Origin: Pterobdella sp. o SKG-2022 | Lineage: Eukaryota > Annelida > Clitellata > Hirudinida > Piscicolidae | Direction: 5' to 3' | Assembly (NCBI GenBank): GCA_964035795.1 | Contig: OZ038322.1 | Span: 12,044,038-12,108,037 of the forward strand | Length of the DNA stretch: 64,000 nucleotides | Shown here: piece by piece, positions 36,202-49,307 of the stretch | Numbering within the stretch: position 1 is the first letter of the stretch | How the letters are laid out: each line of letters opens with the position of its first letter | Notes under the pieces: generated by a model | What the model saw: only the letters and a program-made list of their open reading frames with translations | Database searches by the model: none | Told to the model about the DNA's origin: nothing | Made by a program: the position numbers and the translations under genes

Positions 36202-37196
36202 TCATGAATAGTCTTTATCAAATTTCTTTTCAGCATAATATCTATGCATTTTACCATCTTGGTTATATTTATATTTATAATGTGTAGGGAATTGTTCTAT
36301 GTTGAGTTTATTCAACAGAAGTATTCTATTTAAATCTTTTTGAACTGTTTCATTACTCAAAGTCCACTTTGAAACATCTGGATGAAGCTTGAATGCTTTA
36401 GGCATATTAGTTGTATTGTTTAAATCTTTTTTTCCTTCTGTTATTTCCTCAGAGCTTTTTATATTATTTATTTTTGTTGAAAGGTTTGTATTGTCATTTG
36501 TATCAGATACTGTAATGGATTCTATGTGTGATCCTGAAGCACCAAGTACTTCAACACTACCCATTATCATCTCACCATTACTAGTCAACACCAGATGATT
36601 ACTCATATCAAGTTTACTTGGTAAATTTTCTGGTAGTTTGAAAGGCTGGATGGTAACTAAATGTAACACCTCTTGTAGAAGTTTATTAACTTTTGGTGTG
36701 TTTTTTGCCAAAACTTTTTCATTTTGTTGAGGATGCTAATTTAAATAGATGAAATATTGTTATTTTTAATATGAGCTCTACAAATTTGGAAATTAATTTA
36801 TATGAAAAAAGAATGCTTAAACACCTTGGAAGCAAATCCAAAATGGCGTAAAATGTCTCTTTGCCACCAAGGTGTGCCTTTGAGAGTTTTTTTTAGTGTT
36901 ATCAAATGAATCATATGAGGTTCTGAAGGAGCTTTTGATGCTTCGCTTTCTTCAAATTCTTTAAGATGTTGTGTCCATTCCAAACTTTTTTGACTTCTAT
37001 CAAATTTTCTCATACGGTGCTTTTTTATAATGTAATGGTTTGTTAGAGCTGTTCTAGCAGAACAAATCTGAGTTTTAACTAGACTGTTGAATAGAAAACC
37101 TTTTCCACGGCACTGAATGAAAATACAAGTACAAAAAAATGAATTAACTATTAATTCTTATTAAAAATATTCGAAACCCACCAATGCCGAAGACAT
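36202..37196 (-). CDS. MRPL30: Mitochondrial ribosomal protein uL30m with long C-terminal extension
   Basis: Component of the large subunit of the mitochondrial ribosome. Exons: 37196-37182 (15 bases, MSSAL), 37112-36825, 36735-36202; 278 residues. The N-terminal half is basic and Ser/Thr-rich, consistent with mitochondrial import. The L30 fold is recognised by PHMIHLITLKKTLKGTP, WWQRDILRHFG, KNTPKVNKLLQ and HLVTIQPFKLPENLP followed by DMSNHLVLTSNGEMI, in the same order as the mammalian protein. The mammalian protein ends soon after this point. Here about 110 more residues follow, first Asn/Thr/Ser-rich, then FKLHPDVSKW and HYKYKYNQDG near the end. AATAAA signals lie directly after the stop (36195-36200 and 36171-36176 on the minus strand). 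Confidence 0.88.
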
Positions 37197-37529
37197 TGTT
37201 AAAACAAAGTTAACGATATTAAAGTAGCAAAGAAGCTGATAACAGCGATCTCTCAATGTTGGTGAAACTGTGCAACCATCGTCTGCGGTACAATATCTTG
37301 CAAATTGCAGCTTCTTTAGTGAAAAAACATTTTTTAAAATCAAAAAAATATCCAAACCAAACCTTTTAATAATTAAAATCTTCATAATATTTGTAACTCC
37401 ACTTGATAAGTTCATCTAGAAAAAACTTCGTGGAATAAAATGAACTTCAAAAAGTGTTTTTAGATGAATATTTATGTTTGGCTCAAAAGATTCTAATACA
37501 ATATTGACGGCATACTTCGTAAGTGTGCC
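37197..37529. other. Short upstream region of MRPL30
   Basis: Presumed promoter and leader of MRPL30. The minus strand is open for some 65 codons upstream of the chosen ATG, but this part lacks family similarity. A start further up cannot be excluded. Confidence 0.35.
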
Positions 37530-38640
37530 GTTGATATATGTAATGTCCACTTTGATGACAGAGGCTGGCCATTGCTACCTCGCCTATTCGCTTAGGAGGT
37601 TTAGGTTTATTTTCAGTTTCTGATATTTCCTAGGTTGATTATTTAGCCTCTATGCACGCTACCGAAGGTTTAGTCAAAAACATTCTTTCAAACTTTTCCG
37701 AATCTCTTTTTGACAATTCTTTGGCGGTTCGTGTGCAATCCTGGAATAAACGTAACTTTGTCTTACCTGAAACCAAATCTTCGCAACTTCAGTGAGATTA
37801 AATAAATTGTAAAATAGTTTCTGAAAACTTGAAAACGTCCCCCGACCAAAATCGTTTAGCTTGTTTTTTTGCGGCCTCTCAACCCCACACTGGTGCTTGG
37901 CTTACTGCACTTCCTGCTTCATCTTTAGGAAACCTGCTTTCAAACGATTGTCTCCGTTACGCTGTGGCTCTCCGTACTGGCTCTAACGTGTATCAAAATT
38001 TCACTTGTCGCTGTGATGAAGAGGTTGATAAGTTTGGGCTGCATCCTCTTTCATGTGTTAAAAGCGGAGGCCGTTATCCTTGTCATTGTGCTTTAAACGA
38101 CATTGTGTTTCGAGCTTTAAACGTCGCTGACTTCAATTCAATCCTTGAGCCTTCCGGTATCGACTTTTACGCTAGTAAAAGACCCGACGGCGTCACTGTT
38201 TTTCCGTATAAAGAAGGAAAGTATTTGACTTGGAATGTCACCTGTACGGACACGTTTTCTGCATCCGCATCTCTCAATTCGGCAGTCTCTCCAGGCTCTT
38301 CTGCTCGTAATGCGGAGATTTTGAAAATCGGCAAATACGCATTTCTTCAGCCCTGTTATTTGTTCCCTCCTGTAGCGGTTGAGACTTCTGGGGTTTTTGG
38401 CCCATTCACTAAAAGTTTCTTATTAGAACTGGGCAACAAAATGAAGGAGCGTACCTCTGTCAATCTGGAGACAAGTTGGCTTTTTCAACGCTTGTCGATT
38501 GCGATTGTTAGAGGTAACTACCTGAGACTTAACATGTCTTGCAAAGCTGGCAAGACACATGAAGACGCAACCATGAAGGTGTGAATCAGTTTTAGTGAAT
38601 ATTGCCTGAAGATTGAACCAGTTTCTACAAGAATTGAAAG
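37530..38640 (+). mobile_element. LINE remnant with restriction-like endonuclease-type C-terminus
   Basis: Two frames follow each other. The first (37570-37795) gives IRLGGLGLFSVSDIS, a stop, YLASMHATEGLV, SWNKRNFVLPE and then stops. The second (37829-38584) is open for 251 codons: AASQPHTGAWLTALP, SSLGNLLS, RCDEEVDKFGLHPLSC, RYPCHCALNDIVFRAL, KRPDGVTVFP, TWNVTCTDTF, VAVETSGVFGP, RLSIAIVRGN. This is the widespread tail of an invertebrate reverse transcriptase family. The C-x-C...H-x4-C cluster followed by RPDG and W-x-V-T resembles the zinc finger plus PD-(D/E)XK nuclease of R2-type elements. That functional reading is inference. No RT palm is present, so the copy is 5'-truncated. Confidence 0.8.
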
Positions 38641-38874
38641 CTGCACTTCTTATTTTCTTAAAATATCACTTTTATTGATAGTTATTTCAAACTTATTGTT
38701 AAATAAAAACAAGTTTTTTTGTAAAAAAAAAAAAATTATAAAGCTAAAACTTAGTTTCTTAATAAAAAATTTTCCAATTCAATCGTTCAAAGCAAAGATT
38801 ATAAAAAGACATCTAAATGTTTTCAACATAAAACAGAATGGCGTGCTTGCAGGGGACGTTCACTCTTCAGAAAT

Positions 38875-39085
38875 CATAACGTTTTTACCCTGACCAATGG
38901 GATTGAAGCAGTTTTTTTTTGATCTGTTATTTTCCTGGCTAAGAAAGCATTGTTTTGGTTTTTTTGTTGTTTTTCATTAAAATAAATGACTTCTTTAAAA
39001 TGCTTATTCAACGGAGAAGTAGCATATTAAAAAAATTTTGTCCATATCTGCTACAATCCCATTGGCCAGGGTAAAAAACGTGATG
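38875..39085. repeat. Small inverted-repeat element
   Basis: The left arm at 38875-38911 (CATAACGTTTTTACCCTGAC, then CAATGGGATTGAAGCAG) is the near-perfect complement of the right arm at 39048-39085. The inner 135 bases are AT-rich and unrelated. The form is that of a MITE: short, non-coding, with terminal inverted repeats of about 37 bases. I could not define target-site duplications. Confidence 0.65.
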
Positions 39086-42000
39086 CTTTTTATAGTAAGC
39101 GTAAATCGCTTGTGCGAGCTTGCAAGCTCATGATCTTAATACAACTTGTCTCTTCGTCGGTGCTTGCTGGGTTGTTTTTGCTTTTAATTGTTGAGTTAAT
39201 ATTTATAAATTTTCCTCTCTCACTTAAAAAAACCTGATTTAAAAAGACCACATTGCTATACTGATGAATAAATAAACAACATAAGACATGCTTCTTATAT
39301 CAAGACCTCATCTCATTACCACCAGACCATACCACCCGACATAGGGAAACTAGAAGCTAAACTTACTGGAAACTTCAAACGATTCTCTCACAACCACGCT
39401 CTTTATATACTTCTTTCCAAATGATCTCAAACACATAATCAACATACCTCACAATGACAACTGCTGGTTTTGTGTCATTCATCCGGAAAAACTCTTTTTC
39501 TCTTTTAACGCATGAATTCAAAAATAATATTCTCACCATTATGGACGAATTCAATTAGTTTTTTAAACTTTCTTATATGAGGCTGAATTCATCATTGTCA
39601 AACTTCCCTTTCAGCTTTTTGTTCACACTATGCAGGTTATAATTTTCAGCTATAGCACTGCATGTTATGATTTGTGAAGGTATCATTGCGATAAACGCGC
39701 CAATTTTAAGCAACTGCTATTGATGAAAAATGATTTTTAAAACTGCAAGAAAATATTAAATAAAAATAGTTTCACTGAATCCTTTCTCCAACTTAAAAAA
39801 TTATCTTATGAATTATTTTTTTTAATGAATTGGCATAGTAATTCAAATGAATAATTGTATAACTTTGATGAATGCAAATTAAACTGTTTTTTAGAAACGT
39901 TGCGATGATGACACAATATTCTCATATATCTTCATCTCTTCATGATATCCACTAACTCCCTCTTTGCTATCGCTCTTCATTGAACTTTTGTACTCTTATG
40001 TACAAAATCTCTTTCTTGTGTTTGAGCTTTTATCTTTTTAACCTTTTAAGTGTCCCGGCCTACGATCTTCTAACCGCTCTATTATCCCTCTCTCAAAATT
40101 CTTCATAAAATAAACCTGCTTTTTCTTTTTTGGTCTATTTCTCCAAAGCTTGAAAACTTTTAATTTTAAATCTTTTTCTTATATTTTTTTAACTGAAAAG
40201 TTTGAAAATTTTTTCTACAGGCTTTTCATAGCAAAGCGCCTCTGACCGATGCGTAGAGGCACTATATGAACTAATATTTATATTTATACTTGTATATTGA
40301 AATAATTTTTAAGTAGATGGTCCGAAATAATAAATAATTTTTTTTGTGAAAAATTTTGTTAAAAACACCGGAAGATCTGAAAAAAAAGATACTCAATACA
40401 TTTCTCATTAAGATGCATAATCAAACTTTAAACAATCACAAAGACGTTAGAAAATTATTTCAAATGGATTTAAATAGTGATTTATTTTTTATTTAATTTT
40501 CATATTTTTTTATATTTTGCTGACTAATCTATATAATATCTTCTTGTTTTCACAAAATAGAAAACATGGATTTTTATTTATTTATCGACTACTTTTAACT
40601 GCTGAAACTAATTGGAAGTCCAAACGGGCTAAAGTTTATAAATAAAATTGCAAAAAAAATTTAGCTCAAAAAACAGAAAAACTATGGCCAATAAGTATGG
40701 CAATACAGAGGGAATGCTTGTAATGTTCTGAATATACTCACTAGTCGAAAAGAAATAGAACCCTTATTTATGATAATAAAAACTCAAAAATCTGCTTATT
40801 TGGTTTTTGTTAATTTTTTAGTTTGACAGTTTGCTTATTTAGGGTCTACTTTATTTCAATAAAAGCACAGGCACTTCGCGATCAGGCAAGAGTATTGAAT
40901 AGCGAGCCTATAGTTCCTGAACCAATCATAGAATTTCAAAAAAAATTGTGAAAAGTACTGAAATAATCATTTTTAGAAGTTATATGAAAAAAACTAACAT
41001 TTATCAACTAACAAAGCTTTTTGTACAACCCGTGAATATTTAAACATTATGATGCATGAATATTGATTTGCATACATTTGGATTGGCTCATCAGCGTTGA
41101 AAATCCACATTTCGGGTTTTTTAAAAAGATTTTAAATAAAAAAATATTTATTGTGCACCATTTTAATTCTAAAAATAAATAATAAATTTTAACAAAATCC
41201 TAACAAAGCATATGATTGGTACATAACTGATTGGCTAATCTTAAAGCAATGCTTCGCAACTTGGAACTTCTTTAAATAAAAGCTTGCTGTTTATATAAGC
41301 GGTGTCCATGGTTTCACATATTGACGAAAAGCTTCGAACTTTTCAATAAAAGAATGTATGTTCAATAATTTTTGTTTAAATTTTTTTTCCGAGTTGTTTG
41401 TCTTAATTTTCTTTGACCAGCCTTTCGCGATAAGCACTTCAAAATAACGAAGTTATGGAAATCAATCATGTTTTCTATCAAAAATTAATATTTTGATCAT
41501 TTAATTCTTATTTATTCGAACCAAAAAAAAATTTGTTATTATTCTCTTATTGTCCCTAGTTCGCGGTGATTTATAGCACTTCACGAGTGTTTATAATTTA
41601 TTGTTTCAAAAAACTGTGCCTCGTTGAAAAGACCTCATTAAAAGACCTTTCAATAATACAATCCATTTTCTAGAACATTCTATTTGAAGTGTTATTTACA
41701 TTATTTCGAGATTTTTCTAGAGTTTCGAAACTGTGAAGATAGTGAGTTACTTATAACTTTCATTTCAATAATCTAGCCATGAAGTGATGGTAAAGAAAAT
41801 AGAAAATGTATTTTTTCAGACATATTTTGTGACTTGAATGATTTTCAAAATTTTATTTCAAATTTATGAGGTTTTTAATAATTTACTTAAAACAGCAAAA
41901 AGCCATACTTGGAGGCAAGTTAACATCAGATATCGATTTATGATTGTGAAAATTAGGACAACGCCTGATACCAAATTTTATATATACTTTTCAATATGTA

Positions 42001-42175
42001 TCAGCTCAAAGTCTAATAAATGATTTGGTATATATATATATATATCAATCACATATCGGCTTGCTTATTGGTGGTATACTCTATTTTAATATATTTTACA
42101 TAATAACATTTTTAATTGCGTGAATTTCATTCACATTCAATTTATTATTTAAAAGATATTATCGATTGTTGTAAA
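39086..42175. other. Long spacer, no gene seen
   Basis: About 3 kb of AT-rich sequence without a supportable exon. It contains one LINE-tail-like remnant (40225-40300) and a (TA)n run near 42030. The stretch 39300-39480 is less AT-rich but has stops in all frames. The last part should hold the promoter of the reductase gene. Confidence 0.4.
40225..40300 (+). repeat. LINE 3'-tail-like remnant
   Basis: AAAGCGCCTCTGAC and TAGAGGCACTATATGAAC can pair as a short stem and are followed by ATATTTATATTTATA. This resembles the tails at 2801-2880 and 45787-45870, where GCGCCTCTG also opens the stem and a T/A repeat ends it. Confidence 0.45.
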
Positions 42176-44535
<2,360 letters not shown>

Positions 44536-44652
44536 GACCAATGCTATCAGACCATAAACGTTGTCAATTAACTACTATTCCTATCATTGTTTTAACCTAT
44601 CAGTTTGTAATATGTTTTTTGGATTAAGATTTGATTCGTTCTAACGTTTAAG

Positions 44653-44658
44653 AATAAA
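44653..44658 (+). terminator. Probable polyadenylation signal of the PTGR1-like gene
   Basis: AATAAA 118 bases after the stop codon, followed by a T-rich stretch. No other candidate lies closer. Confidence 0.55.
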
Positions 44659-44892
44659 ATTTTTTTATTGTTCAATTTCAGTTTAACAAAAAAATAATTT
44701 AAAATATATTTAAATCATGTTTTTATACACTATCGATAAAGTATAAACCGTCTAAAGTATAAAATTTAATTTTCACTAAACTGACTTCCAGATGAACTTC
44801 AAATGATTATATAAAATTTTATACAGAAGTAATATTTAAACCTAGAATATAATCTCAAGTTGATTAAAAACAAATTAAAAATATTGTTTTTT

Positions 44893-45113
44893 AAAGACAT
44901 CGTATGTTCTTTCGTAAATTTGAATTTTACCAGTAACTTCAAATTATGAGGGTTTATAAAAACACGTAGAAAAATTTTTTATTTAGTTAAAATTTTCAAC
45001 AAGTAAAACCTTGTCATAATTCATTAGCAAAGTTGTAGAAAAATGTAGAGAATTTTTTTTCAACGTGTTCTTTTGAATTCTCATAATTTGAAATTACTGG
45101 TAAAATTCAAATC
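44893..45113. repeat. Hairpin (MITE-like) element with AGACATCGTATGT motif
   Basis: AAAGACATCGTATGT at 44893-44907 is followed by inverted arms at about 44917-44968 and 45062-45113. The left arm has TTTGAATTTTACCAGTAACT and CAAATTATGAG; the right arm is its complement with few differences. The loop of about 95 bases holds two smaller GTAGAAAAAT copies. The arms are not related to those of the element at 18757-18970, although both carry the same flanking motif. Confidence 0.65.
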
Positions 45114-45171
45114 AAAAATATATATTCAATATTCGAGTTAGAGATATTTGGAAATGTTATGTAATGCAATG

Positions 45172-45225
45172 CGGTATTTATAAAGCGCTTTTTATTAAAG
45201 ATCAAAGCGCTTGCTACAAATTTAA
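45172..45225 (-). repeat. LINE 3'-end remnant
   Basis: GGTATTTATAAAGCGCTTTTT followed by CAAAGCGCTTGCTACAAATT matches 16888-16940 with few changes. On the minus strand it reads as AAAGCGCTTT...GCGCTTTATAAATACC, the kind of stem and A/T tail that ends many invertebrate LINEs. No coding part remains. Confidence 0.6.
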
Positions 45226-45786
45226 TGAAAATGACTGAATGAAAATCTCAAAAGTGCAATGCTGCAAAATTGCATTTCAAAAAACATTCTTTATTTCTTT
45301 TTTCTTAATACTTGAAATAAGCTTTTTTGAGTTTTAATTTCCAATTGCTGGAATTTATAAGCATTTTGAAAATGCTAAGATAAATATAAAGGTGCCACAA
45401 CTTCAAATAATAGTTGTGTCAGGTCCAGTTTCTACATTGGGTTTGAAAGGCAGGCTTCGCATTGTTAGCTCTTTAATCCCATTGGAAATTCTTTTAAAAT
45501 ACACACAACATGGAGCATGTATTTATGAGCTGATGGCATAAATGTCCAAAAGATCTTATGAATATTTGATGCAATTTGACAATGCATACCCAATGCAACA
45601 TCAACATAACTCACCCAATCTATAAGCAGTTGCCACCCTCAGCAGCTATTCTGATGACATTTGATCCGTTGAATTTAACTAGAAAATTGTATTAAATTTG
45701 AACTAATGTTTAAAATTATTTGAAAACTATTTGTCATACAATTCTGAATTTAGATGTTTCTCTTGAAAAGCTCTATTTTAGTAATA

Positions 45787-45870
45787 TATTTATTATTATT
45801 ATTATTATTATTATTAAGATTTTTATAGCGCACAGTTATCAATTCAAGATTGCTTCAGAGGCGCTCTAGT
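45787..45870 (-). repeat. LINE 3'-end remnant with (ATT)n tail
   Basis: A run of about nine ATT triplets (45789-45816) is followed by TATAGCGCACAGTTATCAAT and TTCAGAGGCGCTCTAGTAAG. This matches the 3' end of the LINE at 2801-3818 (TAGGGCGCACAGTTTGCAAA, GCAGAGGCGCTGTTC) in the same order. Only the tail is left. Confidence 0.75.
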
Positions 45871-48800
45871 AAGACAAGTTTTATTCAGTACTGACTAAAA
45901 AACGAAGCTTGAAAATTCTATTTTAATCGTTAAAAAAACTTTTAATTGATGATGAATTTTTAGAATAATATTCCAAGGGGTTAGCTAACAACAGGGTGTA
46001 TTTAGCAGGTTAGTCCGTTGGGAGATTCTTTGAGTGACCAACGCCAATTGAACTTGCCTTCATGAATGAATTAAATTGCATATATTAGTGATAATTTGTT
46101 AAAAAAGAATGTTAGAATCTAATATTATTTGGTGTTTTGAATACTCATGTCAAGGGATAATCTCGATCTGATAAAACTTGAATAAAATTGAATTAAAAGT
46201 TTGTTTTCAAATTTTATATATTTATAAAAAATTAATAAAAATAAATATAAGAATAGAAAAATAAATTTGAAATATGATTTTTTAAAAAGAATAGTTATGT
46301 TTTACCAATAATATAGAGAGGTATCGAGTGTTTCTTAAAAATAACCAAATATACGAACACCAAACATAAACCACCACTTTTATCTACAATCAATTGAATA
46401 ACAAAACGATACAAATATTTTCAAAACTATAAATAAGTTGATACGGGAGATTTCTTTAAAAAGTTCTGAATCAATTTCAAAATACTGATATTAATCTAGT
46501 GAAAGAGCCTCGGGCACTTGCTAACGAGCCTCTGTTGCCATCATTATGATGCCGGGCTAATCACAACTACACATTCCTGTGTGTTTTGAGTGCTTGTAGT
46601 CACTGCCATTATGAATGTTTTGTCTTTTGAAGTTAAAATTTTTTCTTCGGTTTGATAGTTGCAAATATTTTTTTATAATTTTTTGTAGGTAAATTGTTTT
46701 AAAAAAATTTTTCCAAGGTTTCCAGTCTTTGATTTATTTTTTGATCTGAATTTTGTCAAGTTTAAAGTTTTATATTCTTAACCAATGGATCATATCTATA
46801 ATAGTTTCCTGAAAGCCATAAATCAACTTTAAAGAACTAAGCTCTCTTTGTTACGTTTTTAAATTGACCTCAATAGATCAAAATAGCGAAAAAACAAAGA
46901 TGTTTCTTAAACAAATCAAATGCGTTTTTCATCTTTCTTCATTATAACCAACTTTATCATTTCAACATATTATAATAAAAAGTACTTCGATAAAAATTTT
47001 GATGAAAACCTAGGGTGAAAATTTTGGTGAAAATCTTGGTAAAATGATTTTAAAAGTAATTTTCATATATACTCAACAAAAAGTTCTGTGGTGTTTTGTA
47101 CATTAATACAACAACTGCCACGACTTCACACCCCGCCATGATATATCTTCCAAATACTCATCAGCCATACCTGGCTTTATTTTTTTCAAATTAATTGTTC
47201 CACACCATCTTTCAAGTTCAAAACAAGAACGTAAATATGCGGGGTTTTGTTTCCGATGTTTGGCGTAGTTTTGATGCGATATGTATACTGCGGATACGTT
47301 ATGTTTTATGCATACATTTGATTTATTTACTTTGAATCTTCTTGATTAACACCTTTTCATTCTTATCAAGTTACGGCTTCTTTTTTTCGTTATAATTTTT
47401 TTTTTGATTAAACTATCGTCTAATAGCTTGAAAAATTTTGAAAACAGGCTTTTTGAAATTTTAAATATCTGGGTTTTATAAATTTGTTTCCAAATCAGTT
47501 AAAAATTGGACCAAAAACTGATTTTTTCAAGATTTTAAAAAACTCATAAATAAGAAAGGCGTGAAAACAAATGAAAGATGGTGGGATATAAAGAAGAAGA
47601 TTGATAATAAAGAACTAAATAATGATAAAGGGCTTTGATGTATCGTCTTTCTCCGCATAGTAATCCCGATGAGAGCAGTTACAATTAGTCAAGCGTATCA
47701 ACAGTTGTCAAGAAGTTATTATCAGAGTAATAAGCCGTTGAATATTGGATAGGATAACTGCAGAAGATTGTTGTAGTTACTCATTAAATATAAGAATAAC
47801 TGTGAAAATTTATTTTAGTTACTCAGTTGAGAAATAAAAATTGTTATAAAAAATAGACTAATTAACTATGATATATCGAAGAGAATAAGTTATTTATTTC
47901 TTAACATTTGCATCAAATGGGTTTGTTCTCTTGAAAGGAGCTTTATTATTTTTGATTGTTTCAAATATTTGTGGGTTCTTTTAAAAAAAATCGTTTAAAA
48001 ATTTAAATTTCGAATTCCAAAAAGTTTTTTGATCAGTGGTAATTTTAAAAAGAATTGAACAAAAGGAAATTCCATATATATAGAATATATAAATCATCTT
48101 TTATAGTTTAAATACAAAATAAATTTCAGTTTTCTAATCAATATTAAAAATTTACTCTAAAATATTCAATAGAACTAAATCATTAAAACTTTATAAAAAT
48201 TATCTCTTATTAAATTAACAGATCCTTCAGTAAGTATTATTATTAAACAACAAATACTGCGTGAATTAAGCATGGTGATGCTGTGTTTCATTTTTTTCTC
48301 TTTATTATATAAACACCTAGTATTTGAGTACATCATTAACTGCGGTGAATTTCAACTTTTTGAAGTTTATAGCGATCAGAAAACAAACAGAAATCATTCC
48401 ATTTGAAGCATCAAGATCATTTACTGCGGAGAATAGGGTAAATATGACTAGTGTTCATTTATAACATAAAATTAGTGAGTATGTAAATCTTAAAACTTTG
48501 GGATATAAATATTTTTGAAGCTTCAGATGTGTTTAGAATTTTTCTGGGTTTTTTAAAATACAGCATTTGTTTGAAAATTAAAGAAAAAACTATGCTGCTA
48601 AAAATAGAAAAAACTCATTTATAAAAATAAAAAATTGTATGTAGGCTATAGTTATTCTAGACTTAGCAACTTTTTATCTTTTAAAAATCTGAATAATTAT
48701 TTAAATTAATTACTTATATTAGTCAAAATTCATTTAAAAAACCTTTGAAAACATAAGTACAAATGAATAATTCTTGGTTAGTATCACACATAGAATTTTA

Positions 48801-49307
48801 CATACAAATATGAAGTTTTGATAGCTATATTTGCATTGAAGGAGCACTTCTATATGAAGTTTATACATATATAAAAGGTGTGAGCAAAATGGCGTGTTTT
48901 ATTCGGTGTAATTGAATTATGACATAATTGATACAATTGCTATCTGTGTGCAGAATAGACAAACTCGCTAAGTGTTTTGACTGATCATTAGGGTTTTAGG
49001 GATTTTATGAAATAATTATAAATATCAGAAATTTTTTTGAGTTTATGTTCATTTAAAAAAGTATATTTCAAAATCTTTTAACTTAAAAGAAATTTTTGGT
49101 GTTTTAAAGAATGAAAAACTTTTTTTCCAAGTTTTGACACTTTTGAAATAACAAATTTTTTTAAATTAACAATAAAAAAACTGAAAGTTGTGAGAACAAT
49201 TGGTCTAATTTTGATTTACCAGCGCTTGAAATGAAAGAAAGAATCTTTGGATAATATCAATAATAAAACGACCATAACACCAACTAAGAAATCAATCTGA
49301 AGATGAC
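45871..49307. other. Long spacer, no gene seen
   Basis: About 3.4 kb of AT-rich sequence between the reductase and the secreted-protein gene. No exon or complete element can be supported. Upstream regulatory parts of the gene at 49308 are expected near its right end. Confidence 0.4.
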
